Part shown: in pieces, positions 1 through 11,502 of the stretch
Layout: every line of letters begins with the position of its first letter
How positions within the stretch are numbered: the stretch's first letter is position 1
NCBI GenBank assembly: GCA_011503125.2
Contig: WWBZ02000040.1
Span: forward strand, 3,348,001-3,412,000
Direction of reading: 5' to 3'
DNA length: 64,000 nucleotides
Source of the DNA: Botryosphaeria dothidea
Lineage: Eukaryota > Ascomycota > Dothideomycetes > Botryosphaeriales > Botryosphaeriaceae
Notes under the pieces: generated by a model
The model's input: the letters and a program-made list of their open reading frames with translations, nothing else
What the model was told of the DNA's origin: nothing
The model's database searches: none
Position numbers and translations under genes: made by a program

Positions 1-2026
1 CTCCTCCGCTTCCACCACCTCCGTTGTTAATGCTGCTGACGATGGCGCTGATTATGGGCCCAAGTCCGCCGTTGCCGCCATTGCCGCTTCCCGGGTCAGC
101 TGGGTCAGAGGCAGGAGGGTCTGTGGGATCAGGGTTCGATGGGGGATCCGCTGCAGGGTTGGTGTTCGTCGGCGGGTCGGTTGCGGGTGGATCATTGTTA
201 CTCGGTGGATCATTATTACTCGGAGGATCGCCGTTGCTCGGAGGATCGCCATTGCTTGGAGGATCATTGTTGCTTGGAGGATCATTGTTGCTTGGAGGAA
301 CAGTTGTAGGTGTTGGGCCTGGATCCTCTGGAGTAGGGGACGGCTCCGGAGGCGTCGGTTCTGGATCTTGTGGTGGCAAAGATGTGATGATGGTGCCAAT
401 CAAACCACCTTTAGTCGTCAGAGGGAGGGGAGGATCAGAGACCGGAAGATCTATGCCCCCAGTCACACAACCAGTCCAAGCTGGATCCATGTCCAGTACC
501 AAAGATGTCGGCATACTGATCCAGGGATTGTAGTCGTCCCAGATGGTCTCGCAGTCATCGTGAGGTAGATTGTTGAATATGGAGTGACAGATTGCCTGGC
601 CGGTGTACGCACTCAACGGGACGGGCGAGTTCAGATCGTCAAAGTTGAAGGAGTAGACACCCTCGCCAGGGAAGCGTGTAGACGACAGCGACTCGGGTGC
701 TATGGGTAGGATATTGTTTGTCCCAGACCGCGAGCAGCTGAAGACGTTGAGGGAATGGAATGAGATGTACACTGTAGGCGAGGTCAGGGTTGTACCTTCA
801 AATTCGATTGTGTTGGGGCCAGTCCCAGTGGGAGTGCCCGTGATGTAAGTCCGATTTGCATCGCAAAGCTCACCGACCCGGGTCACAGGCCAGTATAGGA
901 GTCGTGCGGATGATGCGGCAAGTAGGCAAGTTGCGCACCAATCTATCGAGGTCTGTCTTTTCTGAAGGGCGAGTGCCGACTGCTCTTGAAGGAACCTTGC
1001 GGGAAGTGTAGGAGCGGGAGTGATGGCGGCGGCAGGCGGCAGCTCCTTCTTATCCGGCGTTTCTTCAGTAGGCTGAGCTCTCTTCGGATACAGAAAAAGC
1101 TCCTCAGACCAAGTGTATGTTCCAGAAGTTGTGCAGTGAGGAATCTCGGGATAACTGAACGTAGGGATCACGGTGGTGTTGCGAGTTGCAAACCATGACC
1201 TGATGGGATCGTACACAGAGAAGAATGACGAGACGAGGGATACGCAATCGCTTGGGTTGATGTTGCATGGCCGAGGATCCGGGAACGATCCCAGTGTGGT
1301 CGTAGTCGGATATGGGAAAGTAAGTGAGTACTCGGTGCGACTCGGCACGCCAGCACAGCGCGGATATCCATCGCACAGGGTTGAACAGTTGGTTGCCGGA
1401 GGGTAGGTGACGTCTGCAGTTGCCTGTACGCCACTGCAGAAGCCTGTTATCTGGGATGTCCCTGTCCAGTCCTGTCTAGAGCTGCTCCATCTCGAAAGAG
1501 CGGACTGACAGCTCAGGGCATACGAGTAACCGCTGCCAGTGGCGATCCCGGAAGTTATGGTGGAAGCTCCTGGCACGGTCGGCGGAGGACGTGTGTCAAT
1601 AATCAAGCCGGTCGAAGTTCCAGGCACCGAAGGCGGAGGGCGGGTGTCAATGACCAAACCAGACGAAGTTGCAGGCACTGAAGGCGGAGGGCGAGTGTCA
1701 ATAACCAGCGTTTCGGAAGACGTGTCGACGGCTAAGACATCGGTCGGGACAGGGCTGGCAGAGGTCACCAATACCTCACTGTTGTTGACGGCAGTAGCGC
1801 GTGCAAAAACGGCAGGCGTTGAAGCATTAGCGGCGGTTGTCTGGGGCAGGTAAGGGTTTGGGACCGCCGGGTTCCAGATGATGCAGGGAAGGTCGTCGGT
1901 GTTCGTCTCGGGAAGGGGCGAGCTGGTGTCGATCAGCAGAGTTTCTGAGGAGCTGCTGGTAATCGACTGCGCAGCAACCGAGGCCACGGCGGCAAGCACG
2001 CCGACGAAAACTGAAGAGTCCCTCAT
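1..2026 (-). CDS. Secreted repeat-rich protein, unknown function (5' part; runs off left edge)
   Basis: One uninterrupted frame runs from the ATG at 2026 to the left edge (675 codons, no stop), so the 3' end lies outside the window. The N-terminus MRDSSVFVGVLAAVASVAAQ looks like a cleavable signal peptide, so the product is probably secreted or wall-associated. Near residues 100-155 there are three tandem 17-residue repeats built on IDTRPP-SVPGTS. A Cys-bearing central region with several N-x-S/T sites follows, with a KR dibasic (Kex2-like) site in LALQKRQ. Further on comes a Pro/Asp-rich tail with six DPPSN[N/G] hexapeptides, then a Gly/Asn-rich stretch at the edge. I recognise no enzyme family. 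Fungal cell-surface glycoproteins often have this Pro/Thr/Ser-rich repeat layout, but the function is unknown. Confidence 0.8.
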   Translation of the reverse strand, partial: MRDSSVFVGVLAAVASVAAQSITSSSSETLLIDTSSPLPETNTDDLPCIIWNPAVPNPYLPQTTAANASTPAVFARATAVNNSEVLVTSASPVPTDVLAVDTSSETLVIDTRPPPSVPATSSGLVIDTRPPPSVPGTSTGLIIDTRPPPTVPGASTITSGIATGSGYSYALSCQSALSRWSSSRQDWTGTSQITGFCSGVQATADVTYPPATNCSTLCDGYPRCAGVPSRTEYSLTFPYPTTTTLGSFPDPRPCNINPSDCVSLVSSFFSVYDPIRSWFATRNTTVIPTFSYPEIPHCTTSGTYTWSEELFLYPKRAQPTEETPDKKELPPAAAITPAPTLPARFLQEQSALALQKRQTSIDWCATCLLAASSARLLYWPVTRVGELCDANRTYITGTPTGTGPNTIEFEGTTLTSPTVYISFHSLNVFSCSRSGTNNILPIAPESLSSTRFPGEGVYSFNFDDLNSPVPLSAYTGQAICHSIFNNLPHDDCETIWDDYNPWISMPTSLVLDMDPAWTGCVTGGIDLPVSDPPLPLTTKGGLIGTIITSLPPQDPEPTPPEPSPTPEDPGPTPTTVPPSNNDPPSNNDPPSNGDPPSNGDPPSNNDPPSNNDPPATDPPTNTNPAADPPSNPDPTDPPASDPADPGSGNGGNGGLGPIISAIVSSINNGGGGSGG
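186..293 (-). repeat. 18-bp tandem repeat, six copies, inside the secreted-protein gene
   Basis: Six head-to-tail 18-bp units (starts 186, 204, 222, 240, 258, 276) of the form GGAGGATCATTGTTGCTT on the plus strand. On the coding strand they give the hexapeptide DPPSN[N/G]. The last two units are identical and the others differ at a few positions. The unit is a multiple of three, so copy-number change would keep the frame. Confidence 0.95.
1563..1715 (-). repeat. 51-bp tandem repeat, three copies, inside the secreted-protein gene
   Basis: Three tandem units begin at 1563, 1614 and 1665, each opening with GAAG[CT]T[CG]C[AT]GGCAC on the plus strand. Each encodes a 17-residue block containing IDTRPP. 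The third copy is diverged and partly degenerate at its end. The period of 51 bp preserves the reading frame. Confidence 0.9.
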
Positions 2027-4052
2027 GTCGGCGCTGGGCTCAGAAGCTCCATGAAAGTGCAGCAGCGGGAGCGCCAAAATATCAATGCGCTGACTGAAGG
2101 ATTCGCCTTCTCACCACGCCAATGTAACGGCGCGAAGGTGAATTGTCTCTGCCTTCTCCTTCAAGAAGGTTACAGGGCTGTTTAGATGCATGCACCATTG
2201 GCTGGGCAATTTGGGGGCCTGCGCTAGTGCTTATCTGCTCGGGGTCACGATACAGCGGCTGTGGCTGCAACTCAGGAACACTATGCAGCATCCCGCACCT
2301 CACGCTGTTGGATCTCTCAACCTTCCACCAGGCATCGGTTCGCCGTCCCAGTTATTCCTTACACTAACGTGGTTAAAAATATCCCGGTGTGACCGGAACC
2401 AAGACTGGATCGACCCTTGCCAGGCGTTACGGCGAACTGTTCCTGCAAATGGCATATCACCCGGCCCTTGCTTTTTAAACATGGCCTTGGCATGGCCCTC
2501 GGAAGAACAAATTACTGGGAGCCGCAACCTTGTTCCTCAGCCGCATCAGGCATCCAGCCTTTTCTGCAACAGGTAATTCTGGAAACGGGTGGTGGTGTGC
2601 AACTCAAGCTTTGGATGGAGTTGTATGGCTGACAGCCACGGTGGAGAGGCCAAATCCTTCCTCAGCCAAGGCGAGAGGATTCCGCTCGGGCTGGGATGGC
2701 ACTCCTCCCGGCCGAGCGACCCTAATTCGTCGGCCCAACGTCTAGCGCCTGCATAACAGGCTAAACGGGCCCCAGCCCCGCTGCGTGGGGTCTAAAAATC
2801 TGTATGTCATTCGTATCGCATGGTGATGCCGCCGATGGAACAGTACATACGCGAGATCGCGAAGACGACGGCCTAGCTAGAGATGCAAAACATGGCGCAA
2901 CATCAGTTGGATTGTGGATCCTGTTAATATATGATGCAGAACATGTTGGACGGCTGTGGGTATCCGCAGGGGTAGAGAAACGTGACGTGACAAGTGATGT
3001 TGCAATCAAAATCAGCCACAAAGAGTTCAGATGCCCAGAAAAGCTGGATGCTGGAGCCTGGAGCCTGGAGCGGGGAGATGGTGGAGGAACGGTATGGTAG
3101 ATCCGGTCCTCACCAGTCTGGCTCTGCTAAGCGCCTGTGACAACATCTATGCTCATGTGTTCCTGCCTCCCCCTCGTTCTCTTAATCATGCTACAGAACT
3201 GGTGGCTGGACACTTTTAGCCGCATGACCAGGAAAAGGCTTTGACTTCTGATCATTTCTTTTTGTAGCTCCATATTGCATGGCGCAAGATCAACAACGAA
3301 GCTCTCAAACACCACCCAGCAACATGAACGTACAGATACATCACCATCTCTGCATTCAAAACTAAAGCAAGAAAGCGCTAATATCGCAGAGACTACAAAA
3401 CAAGAGCGAGGACCTCAGCAGTGAAGCACGCCCACCGCCCAATCCCACACCGTCTATTGAACGCCCATTCCGTACCACGCCCGTTGCACCGTTGACTTTA
3501 GAAAAAGCCAAAAGGAAAAAGGAAAAGAGACAAAGGTGGAAAAGAAGAACCATGGATGAAAATGCAGGCAATGCAAAAACCTCGATGATGCAAAACGGAG
3601 CAAAATCAAAGACCCCAGGTTCAGGTTCCAGCCCTTCTCCGTGTTTGTCTTTCCTTCTGTCCTCCGCAAAGACGGACAGTAATAAGGAAAAATAAAAATA
3701 GTAGAGGAAAAGAGAAACAAACCCACTAACAGATATTATCTACAAGAATACAGTTATTGCTTTTGATTGTTTTACTACCTCGCCAGATTCGTGCTCATGA
3801 CATGCGTTGAGGAATTTGGCTCGCAAAATTCATCAATGACAATCAAAAGCGCTCATTTGCCGTTGGACCTTTCCTCCTTTTTTCCATGCCGTAACCTTTC
3901 GCAACAGTAGCGCCGGAGTGGATGGGACAAAAGGAGGAAGAGCAATTAGAGGTATCGTCTTGACCATTTACCGTCGTCTCAACCGTTAACGACAATCGCC
4001 ATTATTTCCACGCCATCAGATGATATCATACTGGGTATCTCCCTCTTCTCTT
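2027..4052. other. Gene-free 2.0 kb interval
   Basis: This is the upstream region of the secreted repeat protein plus the 3' flank of the gelsolin gene. Only short frames without coding character are present. The stretch 3480-3720 is purine-rich and contains AATAAAA-like tracts that may serve 3' processing of the gelsolin gene. No RNA gene or mobile element was recognised. Confidence 0.6.
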
Positions 4053-7000
4053 TTACGCCGCAGCGGTAGCACTTGTATTCTCTCTCGTCGCAGCAATAGC
4101 AGCCTGCAGCCCGACAATGCGCAAGCTCTTACCACGACGAGGCTTGCCAGCCATGAGAGCAGCCGTGGACTGCATCTGGTCCTGCCAGCCGCGGAAAACA
4201 GCCTTCATGTCGCGGGGAACGCCCTCGAGGACGACGGTCGAGACGGGAACGAATGGCCTGTCCTGCAGCGAGGCCGCCAGGATGCCGTATTCCTGGGCAA
4301 ACAGGAGGGCAGTGCTGAAAGCATGCGACTGATTGCGAGAAAGAGCGCCGACAACACTATGTTAGAGACACTAGTTTAGCTTCAAGACGACCATTGCATG
4401 GGACAAAGGAACAGATGAAACTCACATATAGATCTCGAAGAAGGCATCAAGAACATAAATGTTCTCTGCCTCAAGATCCATCTGGCCGAACGGTGCAATT
4501 TCCACCACGTCTGCCGTCATGTTGGGCTTCGGTCCGCCAGGAGCAGCAGCAGCACCGGAATTGTTCTGCGGGGTAGATGACTCTGTTGGCGAAGAAGGTC
4601 CTTGGGTACTGGCGGTGCTCGCCGCCGATACTCGTCGCACGAAGGAAACGGGCCATAATGAGCTCACCTGGAAGCTACCACTTGACTGCACCGGCTTCTC
4701 ATCAATCCGGAACAAGCGGACTCCGTACTTGTCATGCTTGGCCTTCAACCGCCAGTGGTCCGCCGACCGAGGCACCCTCTTCTCCTTGCCATTTTCGGGC
4801 GCCGGGAATATGTCAAGGAATGAAGCCGACTCCTTGCCTTCGTCAATCTCCTCAATCTCTGGGGTCAAACCGAGATCCATGCCGATCAGTCGGGCGCACC
4901 CGAGCTCCTCGGCATTGCAGCCCTTGCCCTTCCAGAGGAAGATCTTGCCAGAAAGCAGACCCGTGCGCGACGAGATGAGGTAAGCGAAGCCAGAGCAGAG
5001 GCTTGAGAGGGAAAATTCAACTTCGTCGAAAGCCATGTTGCCCAGGTGTTGCCGACCGCAAAGCATGTACTGCTTCTGGTGGTCGGTACGAGTGCCCTTC
5101 CTGGTAATAAGGATTCCTCCAAGAGCCTGGAAGAAGTTGGGGCATTCCTTGCCCTGCCTGATGATGAGCAGCTTGCCACCCACATCCCGTGCAGCCTTGC
5201 GTGCAAAGAGCTGTGCATCTTCAATCGAAGGCTCCGGCACAGCCGAACCCGTCCAGAGATAGACCTCAGTGTTTTTCGCGCCATTTGATGACGCAAAGAC
5301 ATGGGTGCAGAGGTACATCGAGTTATCAAATAGAATGTGCTCTTCTTGAGCCGGAACCGGTGAAAGCTTGCCATCACCAGTAATTTCTTGAATTTCCTTG
5401 CGGGCTGTCTTGACTCTGTCGGTGCTCAACGGGCTGCCAGTAAGAACGGCATGCGCGTCAACATCCAACTTGCCGGTGCTTACGGGCGCATCGTCGAAGA
5501 AATCGGCGAAAAGCTGGCCTGCTTCAGACTGCTGAGGGATTGGTGACTCCTGCGAGGCTTTGCGCGATGAAGAAATTGACTCGGGCTTCTTTGCAGGCTT
5601 AGGTGGTGAAGCTCCAGCAGTTGTCGGAGGCGAAAGGGGAGCCTTAGTGGGCGGTGCCGGAAGTTCCTTGCTGATCCTGACACTGGGGGTGGGAGCTGGA
5701 GAACGGTTTTCCTTATTCTCGTTCAGGGCTGCAATGCCAAGACCAACAGGCTTCGGAGATTCTGGTTTCGCCAATCCTGCATTCTCCATGGCTTCTTGTT
5801 CATCCTTCTTTGTCGGCAACTTGATCGGGGACTTCACCCTAGGTGTACCGGGAGCGGACCCAGAGTCTGACTGGCGTGCCCACATTGCGGCAGCGCTCTT
5901 GACAGAGTTGCTTCCAGTCTCAGGCTTGTCCTTAGCGGGTGTCGGGGGCTTTTCTTCTTCAGCGACCGGAGGCTGCGGTAATGGCTTTTGTGGCTTCGGT
6001 GACTCAATGGTTGGAGTCTGGGGGCTGGGTGCCGAGGGACTCGTTGGAGATTTGTTCTCCTGGTTGAAGCGAGATGCGCCTGAGAAGAGGGGCTTGGGAG
6101 CACCAGGCTGCGAGGAAGTAGGCTGATCGCCACCTTGCTTAAGCGCAGCAATACGCTTTGCAATGTCCGACTTGGCTCCGGCATCCGTCTTACCCGGAAC
6201 GTCGGTCTTAGTGGGCGACGCAGGCTTCGAAATAGTGACCGCTTTAGAAGGGGTTTCCACCTTTACCGGAAACTCGATCTTGGTCGGTGAAGTTGGCTTG
6301 TTTGAAGTGTCTGCCTTGTTGACAGGACTACCCAGCTTGATAGGCGATTCGACCTTCGTAGGAGAAGCTGATTTCACCGGCGACGCTTCCTTAGGAGACT
6401 CAGCCTTCTTAGGCGAATCGGCCTTGGTAGCGGCGGATAAATCCAGCTCAATTGCAGACTGATGAGAATCGAACTTCCCCGAGGCTTTCTTAGACAGCTC
6501 AGATGGCTTATGAGTGGATGGCTCGGGCGGAGGGGATTTGCGCTGCTCAAACTTAGCAGATATCCGTCTCGAGAGCTCCGGGCTCTTAGCAGCAGGTTCC
6601 GGAGGTGGGGAGGGCTGCTCGAATTTCGCAGAAATACGCCTCGAGAGTTCTGGGCTCTTTGCAGGCACAACTGGCTCAGAGGGGCTGTCCAGCTTCGCAG
6701 AGACCCTCCTTGAAACCTCAGCGGACTTCGCAGGAGCGACTGGTTTCGGCTTTGAATCGGGAGGTGGTGAAGTCGCCAAAGGTTCAGAGGGCTTCTCGTC
6801 TTGCTTCTGCGATGCAGTTGGCGAGCTGGGGAGAACGTCCTTCTCCTTGACAAGAGAAATGTTCGCAACGACAGAAGCTTTCCGGACGGGTTTGGGCGAA
6901 ACAATCTCAGTCGGGGTCTCAGGTGGACTGTCTGCAGATTTCGTTTTCGGTGCCCTCCTCTTCGGTCCCCGAGCTCGTCCTTTCGTCATATGAGTGAGTT

Positions 7001-10000
7001 CCTTAGTTGAACCTGGTTCCGGCTCAACGGCACTTGTTACCGAAGTAGCCGAGCCGGAACCCCTTGCACCAGCACCGGGTCCGCCAGGAGAAGGGCCACG
7101 AGCCAGCATAGCGGCCAGATTAGGATTGAAACGATCGGTCAGCTTTCCAGAGGCTCTATTTGAAAGCTTAGCAGCAGGTTCTGTTTCTTTCTCGCCCAAC
7201 GTGGGCTTGGTCGCTTCTGAGGGAGCATTGAATCGATCTGCAAGCTTTCCGGGCACTCGGTTCGACAGCTTAGATGGCGATGGTGCTTCTGGCTCTTTCT
7301 CGACCGGAGATTTTGTCGTCGGAGATTTCGCCGCTCCAGCAGCCGCAGGAAAGCGGTCAGCCAGTTTGCCAACAGGCTTGAGGTTTGGCCTGGCAGGTAG
7401 TCCCACGGGTTTTGACGACGTATCTGAGAGATTGGGGAATCGGTCTGCTAACTTTCCCGGCAGCTTTCCAACGGGTTTTGTCGGGGCCTCGTATCCCTTG
7501 TTAGAAGTGTCCTGCTTTGAAGACTCGGTGAGTTTCCTTTCGCGAAGGCTTTTCAACTTGGTGAGAGCCTCTGGAGCAGACGGCTCTTCTTTGGCAGGAG
7601 ACAGAGGTGTCTTGGACAAGCTTTCGGTTCTGGTCTTCGCAGGGGCCTCCTCTTTCGTGGCTATCTTTCCCTTCGTGAGCGATTCCTCCTTCGTTGGCAG
7701 TTCTTCTTTTGAGGGCGGCTCCTCTTTCTCAGGTGAAGGGGGAGCATCTGATGAACTCTCCGTCCTAGGCTTCGCTGTAGACTCCGTCATTTCACTCGCA
7801 ACCTCGGAGCCCTTAGATTCCGTGGTTTCTGTCGTGGTAGGTTCCTCCTTCGTCGGCGGACTCGAGATTTTCGCTACACTTCCCGTGCGGCCAAGGTGCT
7901 TGCGAATCTGCAAAGCTTCCGCAACGGGTTCGGCAGGTTTGGTAAGAGAACCGGCCCTGACATGCGACCCTCCACTCTCTTCAGCCTTGAGTTTGATGGA
8001 TTCCCGTTGCTTGACAAGACTCTCTCTAAACTCATCCTTCCTAACTCGCGGGGGGACCCCACCAGTCTGGTTCAGAGCGTTTTTACCCCGCGTGATGTTG
8101 TCCTTGAGGGCGTCCGGAGCGACGAACTTTTCGGTTTGAGTCTTCTTGAGCTTGCCAAAGACATTCTGAAACTCCAACTCCTCCTTCTTGGGGTTCTCAG
8201 ACTGACGTTGGCGATGCTTCAGCGTCGTCCGGAAGTCTGGTTTCGAAGCGTCCTCAGGCTTGGATGCAGGGGCATTAGCCCCGCGGAGACCAGGCGATTT
8301 GACACCCACCGCCGGCTTTTCAGCCTTGGCAGCAGGGCTTTCCAGCGTCGGGCTGGCAGCAGAGTCCTTCGCCGTCTCCATTTTAGGAGATGACAGGGTG
8401 TCTGGCTTTGATTTGGGCGTAGATGCTATGTGTTTGGCCGATTCAGGAGCAGGAAGTTGTTCACGGTCGGTAATTTTCTCGGGCGGACCCTGACCCAAAT
8501 CGGGTGATTGCGCAACGGCCCCCTGTGCAGATCCCCTTGATTCTGATTTGCGGAGAGCATCGCGACTGGGGAATTTCGTAGGGCTGGTTGGAGTGGTTGG
8601 TGCATCTGTATCAGGTTTGTCGGACCTGGATAGATCAACGCTCGCTTTCTGTGCTTTGATCTTGCTGATCTCGGCCATCCAGCTCGGCTGTTCGGGCTGG
8701 GGCTTGGGCTTTGGCGATTCCGGCTTTGCACCCAGAGCGCTCTCAAGCCAGCTGGACTTGGTGGGGCTACGACTCCAGCGTTTGGCAGGGCTCACAGGTG
8801 ATGCACCTCCGGAGCGGTTCTCTTCTAGCTGAGTGATGGAACTGACTGACTTTCCCCTACTGTGACGGAGGGATAGGGTAGGTCTGGTGAAGGGTTCGTC
8901 GGCACTTGCACCCGTGCCTTTCTCCGTGCTGTTGCTATGACTCGAAGACGGACGTTCACTGGCTTCGCCGCGAGATGTCGGCCTTGCATCCAGCTTGGGC
9001 GTGCTTGCACCGCCAAATGCACCGGTGCTGGCTGTAGAATCCTGTCTGCTCAAGCCTCCACCAGTCTGCACACTCCACCTTTTGTTCACACTATCCGACC
9101 GTCTCATCATTGCACTTTGTACGAAACCTCCCATGCCTTTCGTGGGTGATGGAGTGCGCTCAGGCGCCACGCGACCTTGGGACGGCGACATTGCCATACT
9201 CCGCTCGGAGGGACCGTGCTCAGTGTCGTCATGCTCGGATGTAGGAGGGCGGAACCGCTGCGACTCGAGCGTAGGTAGCGGAGACTTCATCTCTGATGCG
9301 CTGTAGCCGGACACCGAGGTATCGCGTGAGAGCCTGTTGCTGAAGACTGCACTGCCGCGCACAGAGCTTGCCCTGGACGGTGAGCTCGAGCGCACACTTT
9401 CGGTGGGCGGACTCGATGGGGCTTCGGTGGGCGCGTCGCGCGACAGACCGGGCAATTGTCTCTTATCAGATATCGATGCGGCCTCTGCGCCGTCGTCTTC
9501 TCGACTGCGACGATTCGCAGCAGAGCCAATGCCACGATCGGGAGTCTGTCTGAACCACGAGGGATCTTTGGAGCCGAGCGATTGTGCGATCTGCGCTTTC
9601 GAGGCGGTGTCGTCAGCGGGTGTGGAGGGCTCGGGCGTGTGATTGGGAGAGCGTGATGCGCTGTTCTCAGCGGCGATCTGGCTGAGCGGTCTGCGGCCGC
9701 TGGAGGAATTCGGGCGACGCTGCTGCCACGACAGAGTGTTGGACCTTGTGGGCGTGGAGGGCGCGGCAGGAGAAGCTTTTGCGGGTGTTGCAGTTTCGTC
9801 CCCTTGCGAGTCGGGCGCTGAGCCAGTCAGGCGCTGCAGCGCATCGCCATGCGCGTCCATGGCGAGCGGCGGCGAGTCAAGTTGCGGGCTTCGCGGCGGC
9901 GTGTCTCTGGCGGACGGAGGAGTGTTGAGCTGGAAGGGCTTTTCAGGTGACAGCGAGCGATGGCGTTCTGCAGCGCAGCGGCGTGTGATGGTTAGTTGTG

Positions 10001-10242
10001 GGTGAGCGGGCCCAGGAAAGGTAAACAACGCAGGTACAAGACAGGCGGTACACACCAGCTCTCCGCGCGGCGCGCTCAGCACGACCTTGCAGGATTTGCT
10101 CCTCTAGCAGACGATTTCGCTCCTGATCTTCCCTGTCACGCTTCTCGCCAAGCTCACGGATGTGTTCCACGAAGGATGTTGGGCTGAGGAGGGGATCGTC
10201 CGTGGGCGCCGGAGCCGGAGCTTCATCGCTGGGGCTAGACAT
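4053..10242 (-). CDS. DUF4045 / gelsolin-repeat protein (villin-like, fungal)
   Basis: Three exons: 10242-10056, 9967-4426 and 4356-4053, with GT-AG introns of 88 and 69 nt, giving 2010 residues. The start (MSSPSDEAPAP) opens a short exon with an Arg/Glu-rich helix and splices in frame to the giant exon. Residues from about 60 to 1580 are Ser/Pro/Lys/Glu-rich and probably disordered, as in the fungal DUF4045 family. They include four GKLADRF-type motifs (about 900-1010) and repeated SPELSRRISAKF motifs (about 1145-1210). The last 430 residues contain gelsolin-like repeats, with hallmarks such as EVYLWTGS, KIFLWKGKG and IYVLDAFFEIYIVVG. Gelsolin repeats bind actin and often calcium, so a role in the actin cytoskeleton is inferred. 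The third repeat depends on the 3' exon, which a simple ORF call would miss. Confidence 0.88.
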
Positions 10243-10659
10243 GATGCTTTGGTGCGGGATGGGGGCGCGGGTTGCCCGTATTTGTCCAACCTGACGGGCG
10301 GCGGCGGGGATGTTGGTGGACAGAGGCGGCCTGCTGTGCCAAAATCTAAATAGAAGCAGCTCCGCTTCGGCTGCCCTGCGCAACAGCCCTAGGCCGGACT
10401 ATATATTATTTACTTGCTCTCTACCTACGTGCGCCTGATGGCAGCCGGGCGCGCACTGTGGGCCCCGGGCGCATTCCTGAGTCCTGCGCCCCGCTGGCAC
10501 GTTGCCTGCTGCTGCTCCGCTCTCAGGCACCGCCCGTCAGCGCGGCCGCCAGAGCGGGTGCGGGCGCCATTGTTGTCGCGCCGTTGCCTGGCAGCACTAT
10601 GCCGCTTCGGCGTTAAGCTTGAAGCAAGCCACGCCGTTCCTTGCAGCGCATCTGTAGCC
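10243..10659. other. 417-bp spacer between the gelsolin and ARL2 genes
   Basis: A GC-rich interval on the upstream side of the gelsolin gene and the downstream side of ARL2. No coding frame or RNA gene is supported. Confidence 0.5.
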
Positions 10660-11502
10660 TCAGAATAAAAACAGCCTGTCCCTGGCATCCTGGATCACCC
10701 ATCGCAGCCCCTCTTCCAGATTCTGGCCCGTCATGGCGCTGCATGCCATAATGGTCCACTTGTGAGTAGTGATGCTGTCAAGCTCAAGCCCCTGCAGCGC
10801 TGTCAGGCCCAATGAACATGGTCCGTCCGCAAAAACAAACCCACCTGGCGTATCTCGTCATCGCTCATTGACCCGGGAACGTCGCTCTTGTTTTTGAAAA
10901 CGAGCAGACTCGCTCCCATCAGCCGCTGCCGACGAGTCAGTTGCAAAATCAAGCTTAAGTGCAGCGCGGGTACGTGCCTCCTCCAGCAGAAGCCCCTTCA
11001 GCTCCTTCCGGCAGTCGTCGATGCGCTCGCGGTCGGTCGAGTCAACGACCCATATGAGCGTGTCTGTCTTCTCGAAGTAGTTTTTCCAGTACGTGCGCAG
11101 CGTCTTCTGACCGCCGACGTCCCCTGCATGCGACACGTGGTTCTCAGCGCTCCGGCCGTCGATGCCAGAAAGGAGGCGGCGCTCTTACAGATGTTGAGTT
11201 TGTAACTTAGCGGTCAGCTGCTGGGCGTCGGTCCTGCTGGACGTGCGGAACTTACCCCTCATATTCGATCGTCTTGATAATGAAGCCGAGCGTGGGGCTG
11301 ACGCTGTTGACATCCTCGTTCATGATCTTCTTGACGATGGTGGTCTTGCCGGCATTGTCGAGTCCCCTGTGCAGCCGTCAGTCTTGTGCAGAGAACACCA
11401 TAGCTCCCTTTTCTTCTCGCTCGATAAATCCATCTCTTCTTACAGCATCAATATCCTCATCTCCTTGTCCTTCAAGCGCGCTTTTCTCAGAATTGACAAC
11501 AT
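10660..11502 (-). CDS. ARL2: ARL2-type small GTPase (Alp41/Cin4-like)
   Basis: Six coding exons (11502-11444, 11366-11256, 11205-11189, 11123-10978, 10925-10845, 10791-10660) give 181 residues, close to the usual 184. The start [20 protein letters not shown] matches the ARL2 N-terminus. P-loop GLDNAGKTT, switch region SPTLGF, WDVGGQK and the base-recognition motif NKSD are all present, and the C-terminal SAMTGQNL is typical. ARL2 acts with tubulin cofactor D in tubulin folding and microtubule maintenance. Exon 3 is only 17 nt and encodes YKLNI. Intron 4 begins with GC instead of GT. The gene is divergent from the acetyltransferase gene, with 550 bp between the two start codons. Confidence 0.93.
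10926..10977 (-). other. GC-AG intron 4 of ARL2 (52 nt)
   Basis: Only a GC donor (AG^GCACGT) and the CGGCAG acceptor join LLLEE to [10 protein letters not shown] in phase 0. No GT nearby gives a correct frame. A perfect CTGAC branch-point motif lies about 10 nt before the acceptor. Read through instead, the frame enters a stop before the NKxD motif. Confidence 0.8.

Noticed and set aside
6994..8139. 381-codon open frame on the plus strand opposite the gelsolin gene
   Set aside because: Shadow of the coding strand's Ser/Pro/Lys codon bias; no domain and no splice or start context.
4422..10082. Gelsolin protein starting at 10082 as a single exon
   Set aside because: That start is not an ATG and its first residues are intron sequence; the 10242 exon with GTGTGT donor gives a clean N-terminus.
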